DNA from: Bacteroidota bacterium
GTDB taxonomy: Bacteria; Bacteroidota; Ignavibacteria; SZUA-365; JAADGX01
DNA: 15,435 nt
Direction: 5' to 3'
Assembly: GCA_024276335.1 (NCBI GenBank)
Contig: JAJRXL010000167.1
Coordinates: forward strand, 1 to 15,435
The position numbers were made by a program, and so were the translations under genes. Shown here one piece after another: positions 6,905 through 14,450 of this stretch (within the stretch, counting starts at the first letter, position 1; every line of letters begins with the position of its first letter). The notes under the pieces are model-generated. The model was not told where the DNA came from, ran no database searches, and was given only the letters and a program-made list of their open reading frames with translations.

Positions 6905-7047
6905 CACCAGGGGTTCCCCGCAGGCGTGCCAGGATCACCGGAATACCGATCGGGTGGCTCCATTTCAGTCCAGGTGAGAGAGCGGTTCCCGAAACGGGCG
7001 ACGATCCCCTGGGAAGTGACGTGTAAAGATTAAAGCTGGAGAGTATC
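6905..7047 (+). other. non-coding spacer where tuf would be expected, possible structured leader
   Basis: There are 143 bases between tRNA-Thr(GGT) and rpmG, with no convincing coding sequence and no EF-Tu residue pattern in any frame I checked. Bases 6907-6913 (CCAGGGG) are perfectly complementary to 7006-7012 (CCCCTGG), and short internal hairpins are possible (6936-6939 with 6953-6956; 6988-6991 with 6995-6998 around an AAA loop). It could be a folded leader of rpmG, or simply what remains after loss of tuf. I do not recognise an Rfam-type family in it. Confidence 0.35.
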
Positions 7048-7197
7048 GTGCGAGAAATCATTACGCTAGAATGTACCGAGTGTAAACGACGTAATTACAC
7101 CACGACCAAAAACAAGCGCAAGCATCCCGGGCGCGTGGAATACAAGAAATATTGCCGGTGGTGCGACAAGCACACGGTGCACAAGGAAACCCGGTAA
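7048..7197 (+). CDS. rpmG: 50S ribosomal protein L33
   Basis: A 49-residue protein of the large ribosomal subunit, starting at GTG 7048: (M)REIITLECTECKRRNY, then TTTKNKRKHPGRVEYKKYC, ending KHTVHKETR. Two zinc-ribbon pairs are present, Cys9/Cys12 and Cys36/Cys39, so this is the zinc-binding (C+) form of L33. GGAGAG at 7038-7043 is the ribosome binding site. Length and both ends match the family. It lies between tRNA-Thr(GGT) and tRNA-Trp; L33 next to secE-nusG is a common arrangement. Confidence 0.96.
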   Translation: MREIITLECTECKRRNYTTTKNKRKHPGRVEYKKYCRWCDKHTVHKETR

Positions 7198-7213
7198 GTG
7201 ACCCAGGCCCCCT

Positions 7214-7286
<73 letters not shown>

Positions 7287-7319
7287 CAGCATCTTTAGAT
7301 ACAGCAACGAGACCACACG

Positions 7320-7502
7320 ATGAAAGAAAAGATCATCACCTTTGTAAACGACGTCATCAAGGAAATGAAGAAGGTCACCTGGCCGTCGCAGGAAGACTTG
7401 AAAGATTATACTACGATTGTTATTGCATCGACAGTGATTATTTCCTTGCTGGTCATGATTATCGACAAGTTCTTCCAAGAGATACTTACGGCATTGTTCT
7501 AG
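7320..7502 (+). CDS. secE: preprotein translocase subunit SecE
   Basis: A small (60-residue) essential subunit of the SecYEG protein-export channel in the inner membrane. It has the single-helix form of SecE found in most bacteria: an amphipathic N-terminal helix (residues about 1-16), the conserved KKVTWPS at 17-23, and one membrane segment at about 31-49. The E. coli protein has two extra helices that are absent here. The ribosome binding site is weak (ACGAGA). The stop codon overlaps the AGGAG that serves nusG, so the two genes are probably coupled. Confidence 0.95.
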   Translation: MKEKIITFVNDVIKEMKKVTWPSQEDLKDYTTIVIASTVIISLLVMIIDKFFQEILTALF

Positions 7503-7510
7503 GAGATTTT

Positions 7511-8062
7511 ATGGGTACCGATATCGGAACGGATTTACGGTGGTACGTCGTGCGGACTTACTCCGGTCATGAAAACAAGGTCAAGGCATACCTTGAGCAC
7601 GAAATCCAGGAGGAAGGTCTCTCATACAAGGTGACGAATATTCTCATCCCCATGGAAAAGGTCTTTGAAATCCGGGACGGAAAGAAGCGCACGAAATCGA
7701 AAAGCTTGTTTCCCGGATACTTGCTGGTGGAATGTATCATGGACAAGGAAATCAAACACCTCATCCAGAACACCCCGTCGGTGATCAGCTTCTTGGGTTC
7801 GAAGGATGAGCCCGTGCCGTTGCGTCCGGATGAGGTGAAGCGATTGTTGGGGACGCTCGAAGAACGTGCCAATACAGAAATTCCCATGGTTCAATACCGT
7901 GTTGGAGATCCGGTTCGTGTCATAAGCGGGCCGTTTAACAATTTCAACGGTTTCGTCCAGGAGGTGAATCAGGAGAAGATGAAGCTGAAAGTCATGGTTT
8001 CCATCTTTGGCCGGAAAACACCGATTGAACTGGATTTCAACCAGGTAGAACCGGAGTCATAA
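7511..8062 (+). CDS. nusG: transcription termination/antitermination factor NusG
   Basis: A 183-residue elongation factor that binds the RNA polymerase clamp and links it to Rho, NusE and the ribosome. The NGN domain runs from RWYVVRTYSGHENKVKAYLE at 10-29 through LFPGYLLVEC at 66-75; a KOW domain follows, with VGDPVRVISGPFNNFNG at 131-147. ATG 7511 is chosen because AGGAG at 7501-7505 sits five bases upstream and the reading frame then begins just before RWYVV, as in the family; a longer upstream extension would run back through tRNA-Trp. Length is typical, without the insertion seen in some lineages. Confidence 0.97.
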   Translation: MGTDIGTDLRWYVVRTYSGHENKVKAYLEHEIQEEGLSYKVTNILIPMEKVFEIRDGKKRTKSKSLFPGYLLVECIMDKEIKHLIQNTPSVISFLGSKDEPVPLRPDEVKRLLGTLEERANTEIPMVQYRVGDPVRVISGPFNNFNGFVQEVNQEKMKLKVMVSIFGRKTPIELDFNQVEPES

Positions 8063-8090
8063 ATCATCACAATAACCTGGTGTTAAGAGA

Positions 8091-8516
8091 ATGGCAAAAA
8101 AAGTAGCTGGCTTTATCAAGTTGCAGATCCCCGCCGGGCAGGCCTCGCCCGCTCCGCCCGTCGGTCCCGCCCTGGGGCAGAAGGGCGTCAACATCATGGA
8201 GTTCTGCAAGCAGTTCAATGCACGCACACAGGATCAGGGCGGAATCCTCATCCCCGTGGTCATTACCGTGTACGCTGATAAATCCTTCACGTTTATTACG
8301 AAGACGCCGCCCGCCGCCGTGTTGTTGCTCAAGGCCGCCGGATTGGAAAAAGGATCGGGCGAGCCCAACAAGACTAAGGTGGGCAAGGTGACGGAGGAAC
8401 AGGTTCGGGAAATTGCCGAACAGAAAATGAAGGACCTCAACGCGTTTACCATTGAGTCGGCCATGAACATGGTGAAGGGCACCGCCCGCAGCATGGGCCT
8501 GGTAGTAGAAGGATAG
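8091..8516 (+). CDS. rplK: 50S ribosomal protein L11
   Basis: A 141-residue protein of the GTPase-associated centre, where it binds 23S rRNA near thiostrepton's target site and contacts the L7/L12 stalk base. The proline-rich loop with GPALGQKGVNI at 25-35 is the conserved N-terminal signature; residues about 75-141 form the rRNA-binding domain (KTPPAAVLLLKAAG through TARSMGLVVEG). Length is exactly that of most L11 proteins. A 28-base gap separates it from nusG, with AAGAGA before the ATG. Its stop codon is embedded in the ribosome binding site of rplA. Confidence 0.98.
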   Translation: MAKKVAGFIKLQIPAGQASPAPPVGPALGQKGVNIMEFCKQFNARTQDQGGILIPVVITVYADKSFTFITKTPPAAVLLLKAAGLEKGSGEPNKTKVGKVTEEQVREIAEQKMKDLNAFTIESAMNMVKGTARSMGLVVEG

Positions 8517-8524
8517 GAGCATCC

Positions 8525-9229
8525 ATGAAAACGAAACTGGCAAAGCGATACAAGAAAGCGGTCAGCGAGATTGACCGTGCGAAAATGTACGGGCTTCGTG
8601 AAGCAGTGAAGCTGGTGAAGAAGACCGCGACTGCGAAATTTGACGAAAGCATCGATATCGCGATAAAGTTGGGCGTCGATCCGAAGAAATCCGATCAGAT
8701 GGTCCGTGGCACGGTTACCCTTCCGCATGGAACCGGCAAGGACGTGCGTGTCCTTGTCTTGTGCAAGCCTCCGAAAGATGAAGAGGCGAAAGCCGCGGGA
8801 GCGGACTATGTTGGATTTGAAGAATACATCGAAAAAATCCAGAATGGCTGGACGGATATCGATGTGGTTATTGCGACGCCGGATGTTATGGGACAGGTTG
8901 GCAAACTGGGACGGATCCTCGGCACCCGGGGATTGATGCCGAACCCGAAATCCGGACCCGTGACGATGAACGTTGCTGAAGCGGTACGAGAAGTAAAGGC
9001 CGGACGTATCTCCGTTCGGGTGGATAAAGGCGGGGTGTTGCACGGGATTGTTGGCAAAGCATCGTTTGACGACGACAAAGTAGTGGAGAACGTGGAAAGC
9101 TTTATCGCGACCATCAACCGCATGCGGCCGGCGGCGGTAAAGGGAAACTTCATCAAAAGCGTCACACTTTCCAGCACGATGGGGCCGGGCGTGCGCGTCG
9201 ACCTCTCATCACTGGCGGGCTTACATTGA
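8525..9229 (+). CDS. rplA: 50S ribosomal protein L1
   Basis: A 234-residue protein of the L1 stalk, which handles deacylated tRNA leaving the E site. The hallmark GTRGLMPNPKSGPVT is at 133-147, preceded by TPDVMGQVGKLGRILG at 118-133; the C-terminal STMGPGVRVD is also typical. AGGAG at 8515-8519, overlapping the rplK stop, precedes ATG 8525 by five bases. In many bacteria L1 also represses translation of its own rplK-rplA mRNA; I could not identify a clear L1 target in the short nusG-rplK gap. Confidence 0.98.
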   Translation: MKTKLAKRYKKAVSEIDRAKMYGLREAVKLVKKTATAKFDESIDIAIKLGVDPKKSDQMVRGTVTLPHGTGKDVRVLVLCKPPKDEEAKAAGADYVGFEEYIEKIQNGWTDIDVVIATPDVMGQVGKLGRILGTRGLMPNPKSGPVTMNVAEAVREVKAGRISVRVDKGGVLHGIVGKASFDDDKVVENVESFIATINRMRPAAVKGNFIKSVTLSSTMGPGVRVDLSSLAGLH

Positions 9230-9252
9230 ATCGGGAACACTTATTTTTGACT

Positions 9253-9309
9253 ATTACGCACTCGTAATGCTTCTATACACAAGGGAATCGGTCGCTCCCC
9301 CCGCGACCG
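9253..9309 (+). promoter_or_regulatory. two hairpins in the rplA-rplJ gap, probable L10-type leader
   Basis: The 110-base gap holds a 6-bp hairpin (ATTACG 9253-9258 with CGTAAT 9263-9268, loop CACT) and a perfect 7-bp hairpin (CGGTCGC 9289-9295 with GCGACCG 9303-9309, C-rich loop). The flanks AAT/GATT extend the second stem with one bulge. The rplJ leader is a known site of autogenous control by the L10-L7/L12 complex, which is why I propose that role. TTGACT at 9247-9252 could be a promoter -35, but no well-spaced -10 is seen. Confidence 0.45.
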
Positions 9310-9339
9310 GATTTATCAACGGTACCATTTGAGGAAACG

Positions 9340-9876
9340 ATGACCAAGGATGAAAAAAAAGCAGCCGTCGAGGAGATTGCCGAGCGGGTCAGGAATGCTT
9401 CGGGAATTTATCTCGCGGATTTCTCCGGGATGACCGTCGAAGCAGTTAATGCGCTCCGGCGGGAGTTCTTTCACAATGGCGTTTCCTTCACGGTCTATAA
9501 GAACACACTGATCCGCCTTGCGCTCAAGGAGGTCGAGGGGTATGACGGATTGATGGACTACCTCCGCGGACCGACGGGAATTGTCTTCGGCATCGAGGAC
9601 CCCGTTTCTCCCGCGCGAATTATCAAGGACTTTAACAAGGATCATGACGACGTCTTCAAGGTCAAGGCATGTGTCATTGAGCAGGAAGTTTTCGACGGTT
9701 CGCGGTTGGAGGAAATTGCCGCTCTGCCGACACGTAAGGACGTCATGGCCGGAATTGCGGCCGCCGTGCAGTATCCCATCACGTCTCTAGCCGGTGTCAT
9801 AAACGCCTCGTCGCGAGACCTGGTCAACGTGCTGGATGCCATTGTCAAGAAAAAGGAAGATGCAGAAGCAGCGTGA
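9340..9876 (+). CDS. rplJ: 50S ribosomal protein L10
   Basis: A 178-residue base of the ribosomal stalk; its N-terminal domain binds 23S rRNA beside L11 and its C-terminal helix holds L7/L12 dimers. The family pattern is clear: IYLADFSGMTVEAVNALRRE (residues 23-42), VYKNTLIRLAL at 52-62, and LRGPTGIVFG at 75-84. The C-terminal part (LAGVINASSRDLVNVLDAIV) is the stalk helix, followed by a short charged tail. GAGGAAA upstream of ATG 9340 is the ribosome binding site. It is followed by rplL after a 66-base gap, the standard order. Confidence 0.97.
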   Translation: MTKDEKKAAVEEIAERVRNASGIYLADFSGMTVEAVNALRREFFHNGVSFTVYKNTLIRLALKEVEGYDGLMDYLRGPTGIVFGIEDPVSPARIIKDFNKDHDDVFKVKACVIEQEVFDGSRLEEIAALPTRKDVMAGIAAAVQYPITSLAGVINASSRDLVNVLDAIVKKKEDAEAA

Positions 9877-9942
9877 ACGCGAGAGCGCTGTCGTGGAAAT
9901 CTGAAAACAAAAACGTAACATCAAATTTACAGGAGTTTATTC

Positions 9943-10326
9943 ATGTCTGTCGTTGAAGAACTGGTTGAGAAAATCGAGAAACTGACGCTCGTGGAAGCCA
10001 CGGAGTTGCGCAAGGCCCTTGAGGAGAAGTTCGACGTCACTGCCGCTGCGCCTGTGGTCATGGGCGGAATGATGCCGGCGGGAGGAGCGGGAGAGGCTGC
10101 CGCCGCAGAAGAAAAGACCGAGTTCGACGTGGAATTGACCTCGTTCGGTTCCAATAAAATCAACGTGATCAAGGTTGTCCGAGCCGCCACGCAGTTGGGC
10201 CTCAAGGAGGCCAAGGACCTGGTGGAGTCCGCCCCGACGTTGGTCAAGGAAGCCGTGTCCAAGGAAGAAGCCGAGAAGCTGAAAAACGAGTTGGAAGAAG
10301 CCGGCGCCACCGTAACCCTGAAGTAA
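9943..10326 (+). CDS. rplL: 50S ribosomal protein L7/L12
   Basis: A 127-residue acidic stalk protein that recruits translation GTPases. The dimerisation domain is at residues 1-31, the Ala/Gly/Met-rich flexible hinge at about 32-57, and the globular C-terminal domain at 58-127 contains INVIKVVRAATQLGLKEAKD (residues 73-92), the factor-binding helices. CAGGAG lies nine to ten bases before ATG 9943. Codons here are strongly biased (AAG, GAG, GCC), as expected for a very highly expressed gene. It precedes the rplL-rpoB spacer with its hairpin. Confidence 0.98.
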   Translation: MSVVEELVEKIEKLTLVEATELRKALEEKFDVTAAAPVVMGGMMPAGGAGEAAAAEEKTEFDVELTSFGSNKINVIKVVRAATQLGLKEAKDLVESAPTLVKEAVSKEEAEKLKNELEEAGATVTLK

Positions 10327-10417
10327 GGGATTGCGGCGCCCGGAAATACGGTATGTGTCAGAAAAACGAGAGCACGACGTAGCTTTGCCTGTACGTGACA
10401 TTCAACAGCAGCAGGTG

Positions 10418-10453
10418 GCGAGTCGGAAATTCCCGGCTCGCTCTTGTTGTTTT
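10418..10453 (+). terminator. probable attenuator hairpin between rplL and rpoB
   Basis: GCGAGTCGG (10418-10426) pairs with CCGGCTCGC (10433-10441) over nine positions with one G-U and the loop AAATTC, followed by the interrupted T-run TCTTGTTGTTTT (10442-10453). The broken T-run suggests partial termination, which would lower rpoBC expression relative to the ribosomal protein genes, as is known for the E. coli rplL-rpoB attenuator. The rest of the 203-base gap (10327-10529) holds no gene. Confidence 0.6.
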
Positions 10454-10529
10454 ATTGATTGCCCGCTTTTCACTCGCGGAGATGAGTCGGTTGTTTGATC
10501 TAATGAACGTTATTTGAAGGAGCAAGGAC

Positions 10530-13500
10530 GTGAATAATCGCAATCATAACGGGTCGCAGGAGATTCTGAAAGAGCTCAATGTGAAAAAAGTCGGGAATCG
10601 ATACTCGTTCGGAAAAATTCCGCACGTGATCGAGTACCCGAACTTTCTTGATGTACAGATTGAATCGTTTGAACAATTCCTGCAGAACCGGGTCAAGCCT
10701 GAAGAACGGGAAGATATCGGGCTGCAGCAAGTATTTAAAAACAATTTCCCGGTGTATGATTCCCGGGAAAATTACGTCCTGGAATTTACCAAGTACTATG
10801 TGGATCAGCCCAAATACTCGGTTGGAGAATGCAAGGAACGGGGATTGACCTATGCCGTCCCCTTGAAAGCGCGCCTGCGCCTTTCGAGCAAATCCAAGGA
10901 CTCTTCAAACCCGGAGTATCTCGATACCGTGGAACAGGACGTGTACCTGGGCAACCTGCCGGTTATGACCGACGATGGCACTTTCATCATCAACGGCGCG
11001 GAGCGTGTCATTGTCAGCCAGCTCCACCGTTCACCGGGTGTGTTTTTCGGTTCAACCGTGCATCCCAACGGCACCAAGTTGTATTCTGCCCGGATTATTC
11101 CCTTCCGCGGGTCGTGGGTGGAATTTGTGACGGATATCAACAGCGTCATGTATGCTTACATCGATCGCAAGAAGAAATTTCCGGTCACTACGCTTCTCAG
11201 GGCCCTTGGGTACAGCACGAACCGCGATCTGCTCGAGCTTTTCGGACTCGTCGAGGAGGTCCCCGTCAATGCCGCTCGCCTGGAACCCTTGGTGGGCCGC
11301 CGGATTTGCGAAGACATCGTCGACGAGGGAACGGGAGAACTTCTCGTTTCCATGGATGCTGAACTCGACAAGGATTCCCTGGAACTGATCGTGGAGGCGG
11401 GAATCAGGACATTGCCGCTTCTCAACCAGAGCGACACGAATTCCGAAGTGATCTCCAATACGATCATGAAAGACGACGCGCATTCGGAGCAGGACGCGCT
11501 AGAGATGATCTACAAGCAGATGCGTTCGGGCGAGGCGCCCGACCTGGAAACAGCACGCGGGTTGATTGATCGGCTGTTCTTCAATCCCAAGCGCTACGAT
11601 CTCGGCGAAGTCGGGCGATTCCGGATCAATCAAAAACTGGGGCTCGACATACCCCCCGAAGTCACGACGCTTACACGCGAAGACATCGTGGCCATCGTGA
11701 AGTTCCTGATCCGTCTCCTCCAGGGCGAAGCGGAAGTGGACGACATCGATCATTTGGGGAATCGACGCGTGCGCACCGTGGGAGAGCAGCTTGCCACCCA
11801 GTTCAACATCGGTTTGTCGCGCATGGTGCGAACCGTCAAGGAGCGGATGAACATGCGGGATGTCGAAAATTTTACTCCCGTGGACCTGGTCAACGCCAGA
11901 ACCATTACGAGCGTTATCAACGCCTTTTTCGGGACCAATCAACTCTCGCAGTTCATGGATCAAACCAACCCGCTTGCGGAACTTACGCACAAGCGGAGGA
12001 TGAGCGCTCTCGGCCCCGGCGGCCTGACACGGGAGCGTGCGGGGTTCGAAGTGCGCGACGTTCACTACACCCATTACGGTCGCCTGTGTCCCATCGAGAC
12101 CCCCGAGGGACCGAATATCGGCTTGATCTCCTCGTTGTGCATTCACGGGCGGATCAACGATTTCGGCTTCATCGAGACGCCGTACCGCAAAGTTGTCGAT
12201 CGTGTGGTGACCAACGAGATTCATTATCTGTCCGCGGACGAAGAAGATCACTTCATCATCGCCCAGGCGAATGCGCCTATTACGGAGGATGGCAGGTTCA
12301 TCAACGACATGGTGAAAGCGCGGTACAAGGGCGATTTCCCCATCGTTTCGCCTGATGAAGTTCAGTACATGGACGTTGCGCCGAACCAGATTGTCAGTCC
12401 CGCCGCCGCCCTGATTCCGTTCCTGGAACACGACGATGCAAACCGCGCGCTCATGGGGTCCAACATGCAACGCCAAGCCGTTCCCCTGTTACGGGCTGAA
12501 GCACCGTACGTGGGCACTGGGCTGGAGGCGAAAGTGGCGCATGATTCTCACGCCGTGATTATGGCGGAGCATGAGGGAGAAGTCGTCAAGGTGGATGCCA
12601 ACTACATCACGGTACGGTACGATTTGGGGTGGAGCAAGGAGGAGGAGTTCTGCCACTTCGATGAAGACAACATGGTGACGTACAAGCTGACGAAGTTTTT
12701 CCGTACCAACCAGGACACCTGTATCAACCAGCGCCCGCGGGTCAGGCCGGGACAAAAATTCAAGAAGGGCGACGTACTGGTGGATGGCGCTTCCACCGAG
12801 GACGGGGAACTGGCCCTGGGGCGCAACCTCGTCGTTGCGTTCATGCCGTGGCGGGGATACAACTTTGAAGATGCTATTGTCATCAGCAAGCGAGTCGTCA
12901 CGGAAGACATATATACATCGATCCACATTGAGGAGTTTGAACTCCAGGTCCGCGATACGAAGCGGGGCGAGGAGGAGCTGACGAGCGAAATCCCGAACAT
13001 CAGCGAGGAAGCGACCAGGAACCTCGATGAAAACGGTATTGTCCGGGTGGGGGCGGAAGTAAAGGAAAATGATATCCTCATCGGGAAGATCACGCCCAAG
13101 GGGGAAACGGACCCCACGCCGGAAGAAAAACTGCTGAAGGCGATTTTCGGCGAAAAGGCCGGAGATGTCAAGGATGCTTCATTGAAGGCGCCTCCGGGGA
13201 TGAACGGGGTTGTCATCAATACCAAACTGTTTACAAGGAAGAAAAAAGACTCGGAGACACGGGCGGAAGAGAAGCAGCGGGCGGAGAATATCGAGCGCTG
13301 GCACAAGGCCGAGCTGAACCGCTTGGCGGAAGCAACCGCGCGCAAGCTCACCGAGTTGCTGGAAGGCGAACGCCTTAACGGCATTACGGCCGTGGATAAG
13401 AAGGGATCGGTGGTACGAGGAGGCACGATTGTCAAGCCGACAACGTTCACGTCTCTGGGGACGGATGTGCTCACCTTGGATCCTAACCAGGATTGGGTCG

Positions 13501-14354
13501 AAAACAGCCGGAAGAACCGCATGGTGACCAAAATATACAGGCATCTCAACAGGCATCTCGAGTCGCTGGACGAACAGTACCGCATTGCAAAGAGCAAAGT
13601 CCAGGTGGGTGATGAACTGCCCCCAGGTATCGTTCAGCTCGCCAAGGTGTATGTGGCCAAGAAGCGCAAGTTGTCCATCGGCGACAAGATGGCCGGGCGT
13701 CATGGAAACAAGGGCGTGGTTGCCACCATCGTGCCGGTGGAAGACATGCCGTTCCTTCCCGACGGTACACCGGTTGACATCGTGCTCAACCCGCTCGGCG
13801 TTCCTTCACGAATGAACGTGGGACAGTTGTACGAAACAGCCCTGGGATGGATTGCGCACAAGCTGGGCGTGAAATTCGCCACTCCCATCTTCGACGGTGC
13901 CGAGTGGAAGGAGATTTCCGCTCTTCTCGAAGCTTCCGGCCTGGGGAAAGACGGCCGGACCTTCCTTTTCGATGGTCGAACGGGCGAAAAGTTCGACCAG
14001 GAAGTTACCGTGGGCATTATGTACATGATGAAACTTTCCCACCTGGTGGAAGACAAGATCCACGCGCGGTCGATCGGACCCTACAGTCTCATCACCCAGC
14101 AGCCGCTGGGTGGCAAGGCGCAATTCGGCGGCCAGCGGTTTGGGGAAATGGAGGTCTGGGCCCTGGAGGCATACGGTGCGGCCCACGTTCTGCAGGAAAT
14201 TCTGACCGTGAAGAGCGACGACGTTCAAGGTCGTTCCAAGGTTTATGAAGCCATTGTCAAGGGCGAGAACCTGCCGGAGCCCAACGTGCCGGAGTCGTTT
14301 AACGTGCTCGTCCGCGAGTTGCAAGGGCTCGGACTAGAAGTCAAGATTGAGTGA
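10530..14354 (+). CDS. rpoB: DNA-directed RNA polymerase subunit beta
   Basis: A 1274-residue core polymerase subunit. It starts at GTG 10530 with GAAGGAG at 10516-10522. The rifampicin-binding cluster is at residues 472-496 (LSQFMDQTNPLAEL then THKRRMSALGP); the positions equivalent to E. coli Asp516, His526 and Ser531 are Asp477, His487 and Ser492, all the sensitive type. GDKMAGRHGNKG at 1051-1062 contains active-site lysines, and GGKAQFGGQRFGEMEVWALE at 1194-1213 is the C-terminal clamp-contacting region. A charged, helix-rich segment of about 120 residues (904-1025) sits where E. coli has its second lineage-specific insertion and where B. subtilis has almost nothing. No frameshift is seen. 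rpoC follows after 96 bases, as usual. Confidence 0.98.
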   Translation: MNNRNHNGSQEILKELNVKKVGNRYSFGKIPHVIEYPNFLDVQIESFEQFLQNRVKPEEREDIGLQQVFKNNFPVYDSRENYVLEFTKYYVDQPKYSVGECKERGLTYAVPLKARLRLSSKSKDSSNPEYLDTVEQDVYLGNLPVMTDDGTFIINGAERVIVSQLHRSPGVFFGSTVHPNGTKLYSARIIPFRGSWVEFVTDINSVMYAYIDRKKKFPVTTLLRALGYSTNRDLLELFGLVEEVPVNAARLEPLVGRRICEDIVDEGTGELLVSMDAELDKDSLELIVEAGIRTLPLLNQSDTNSEVISNTIMKDDAHSEQDALEMIYKQMRSGEAPDLETARGLIDRLFFNPKRYDLGEVGRFRINQKLGLDIPPEVTTLTREDIVAIVKFLIRLLQGEAEVDDIDHLGNRRVRTVGEQLATQFNIGLSRMVRTVKERMNMRDVENFTPVDLVNARTITSVINAFFGTNQLSQFMDQTNPLAELTHKRRMSALGPGGLTRERAGFEVRDVHYTHYGRLCPIETPEGPNIGLISSLCIHGRINDFGFIETPYRKVVDRVVTNEIHYLSADEEDHFIIAQANAPITEDGRFINDMVKARYKGDFPIVSPDEVQYMDVAPNQIVSPAAALIPFLEHDDANRALMGSNMQRQAVPLLRAEAPYVGTGLEAKVAHDSHAVIMAEHEGEVVKVDANYITVRYDLGWSKEEEFCHFDEDNMVTYKLTKFFRTNQDTCINQRPRVRPGQKFKKGDVLVDGASTEDGELALGRNLVVAFMPWRGYNFEDAIVISKRVVTEDIYTSIHIEEFELQVRDTKRGEEELTSEIPNISEEATRNLDENGIVRVGAEVKENDILIGKITPKGETDPTPEEKLLKAIFGEKAGDVKDASLKAPPGMNGVVINTKLFTRKKKDSETRAEEKQRAENIERWHKAELNRLAEATARKLTELLEGERLNGITAVDKKGSVVRGGTIVKPTTFTSLGTDVLTLDPNQDWVENSRKNRMVTKIYRHLNRHLESLDEQYRIAKSKVQVGDELPPGIVQLAKVYVAKKRKLSIGDKMAGRHGNKGVVATIVPVEDMPFLPDGTPVDIVLNPLGVPSRMNVGQLYETALGWIAHKLGVKFATPIFDGAEWKEISALLEASGLGKDGRTFLFDGRTGEKFDQEVTVGIMYMMKLSHLVEDKIHARSIGPYSLITQQPLGGKAQFGGQRFGEMEVWALEAYGAAHVLQEILTVKSDDVQGRSKVYEAIVKGENLPEPNVPESFNVLVRELQGLGLEVKIE

Positions 14355-14450
14355 CCGACATCGGAGAACGCCGTATTGCCGGCCGTAATGAATCATATTG
14401 AGCTTGATACAAATGGATTGAAAAAGCTTTTCAGAATGGAGTGGTAACAA

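Noticed and set aside
8063..8090. Possible L1-binding operator upstream of rplK
   Set aside because: Only a 4-bp TAAC/GTTA stem is visible, with none of the conserved asymmetric-loop features of L1 targets.
11499..12476. Long open frame on the minus strand (325 codons) inside rpoB
   Set aside because: Antisense shadow of conserved rpoB codons; His/Arg/Gly/Val-rich with no family resemblance.
12602..13597. Long open frame on the minus strand (331 codons) inside rpoB
   Set aside because: It lies fully antisense to the strongly conserved beta subunit, has a Ser/Arg-rich composition typical of a shadow frame, and shows no recognisable domain.
14355..14450. Possible promoter or terminator between rpoB and rpoC
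   Set aside because: Only a weak TGAAAA/TTTTCA palindrome and a TTGAAA without a matching -10 are present; nothing supports a regulatory call.
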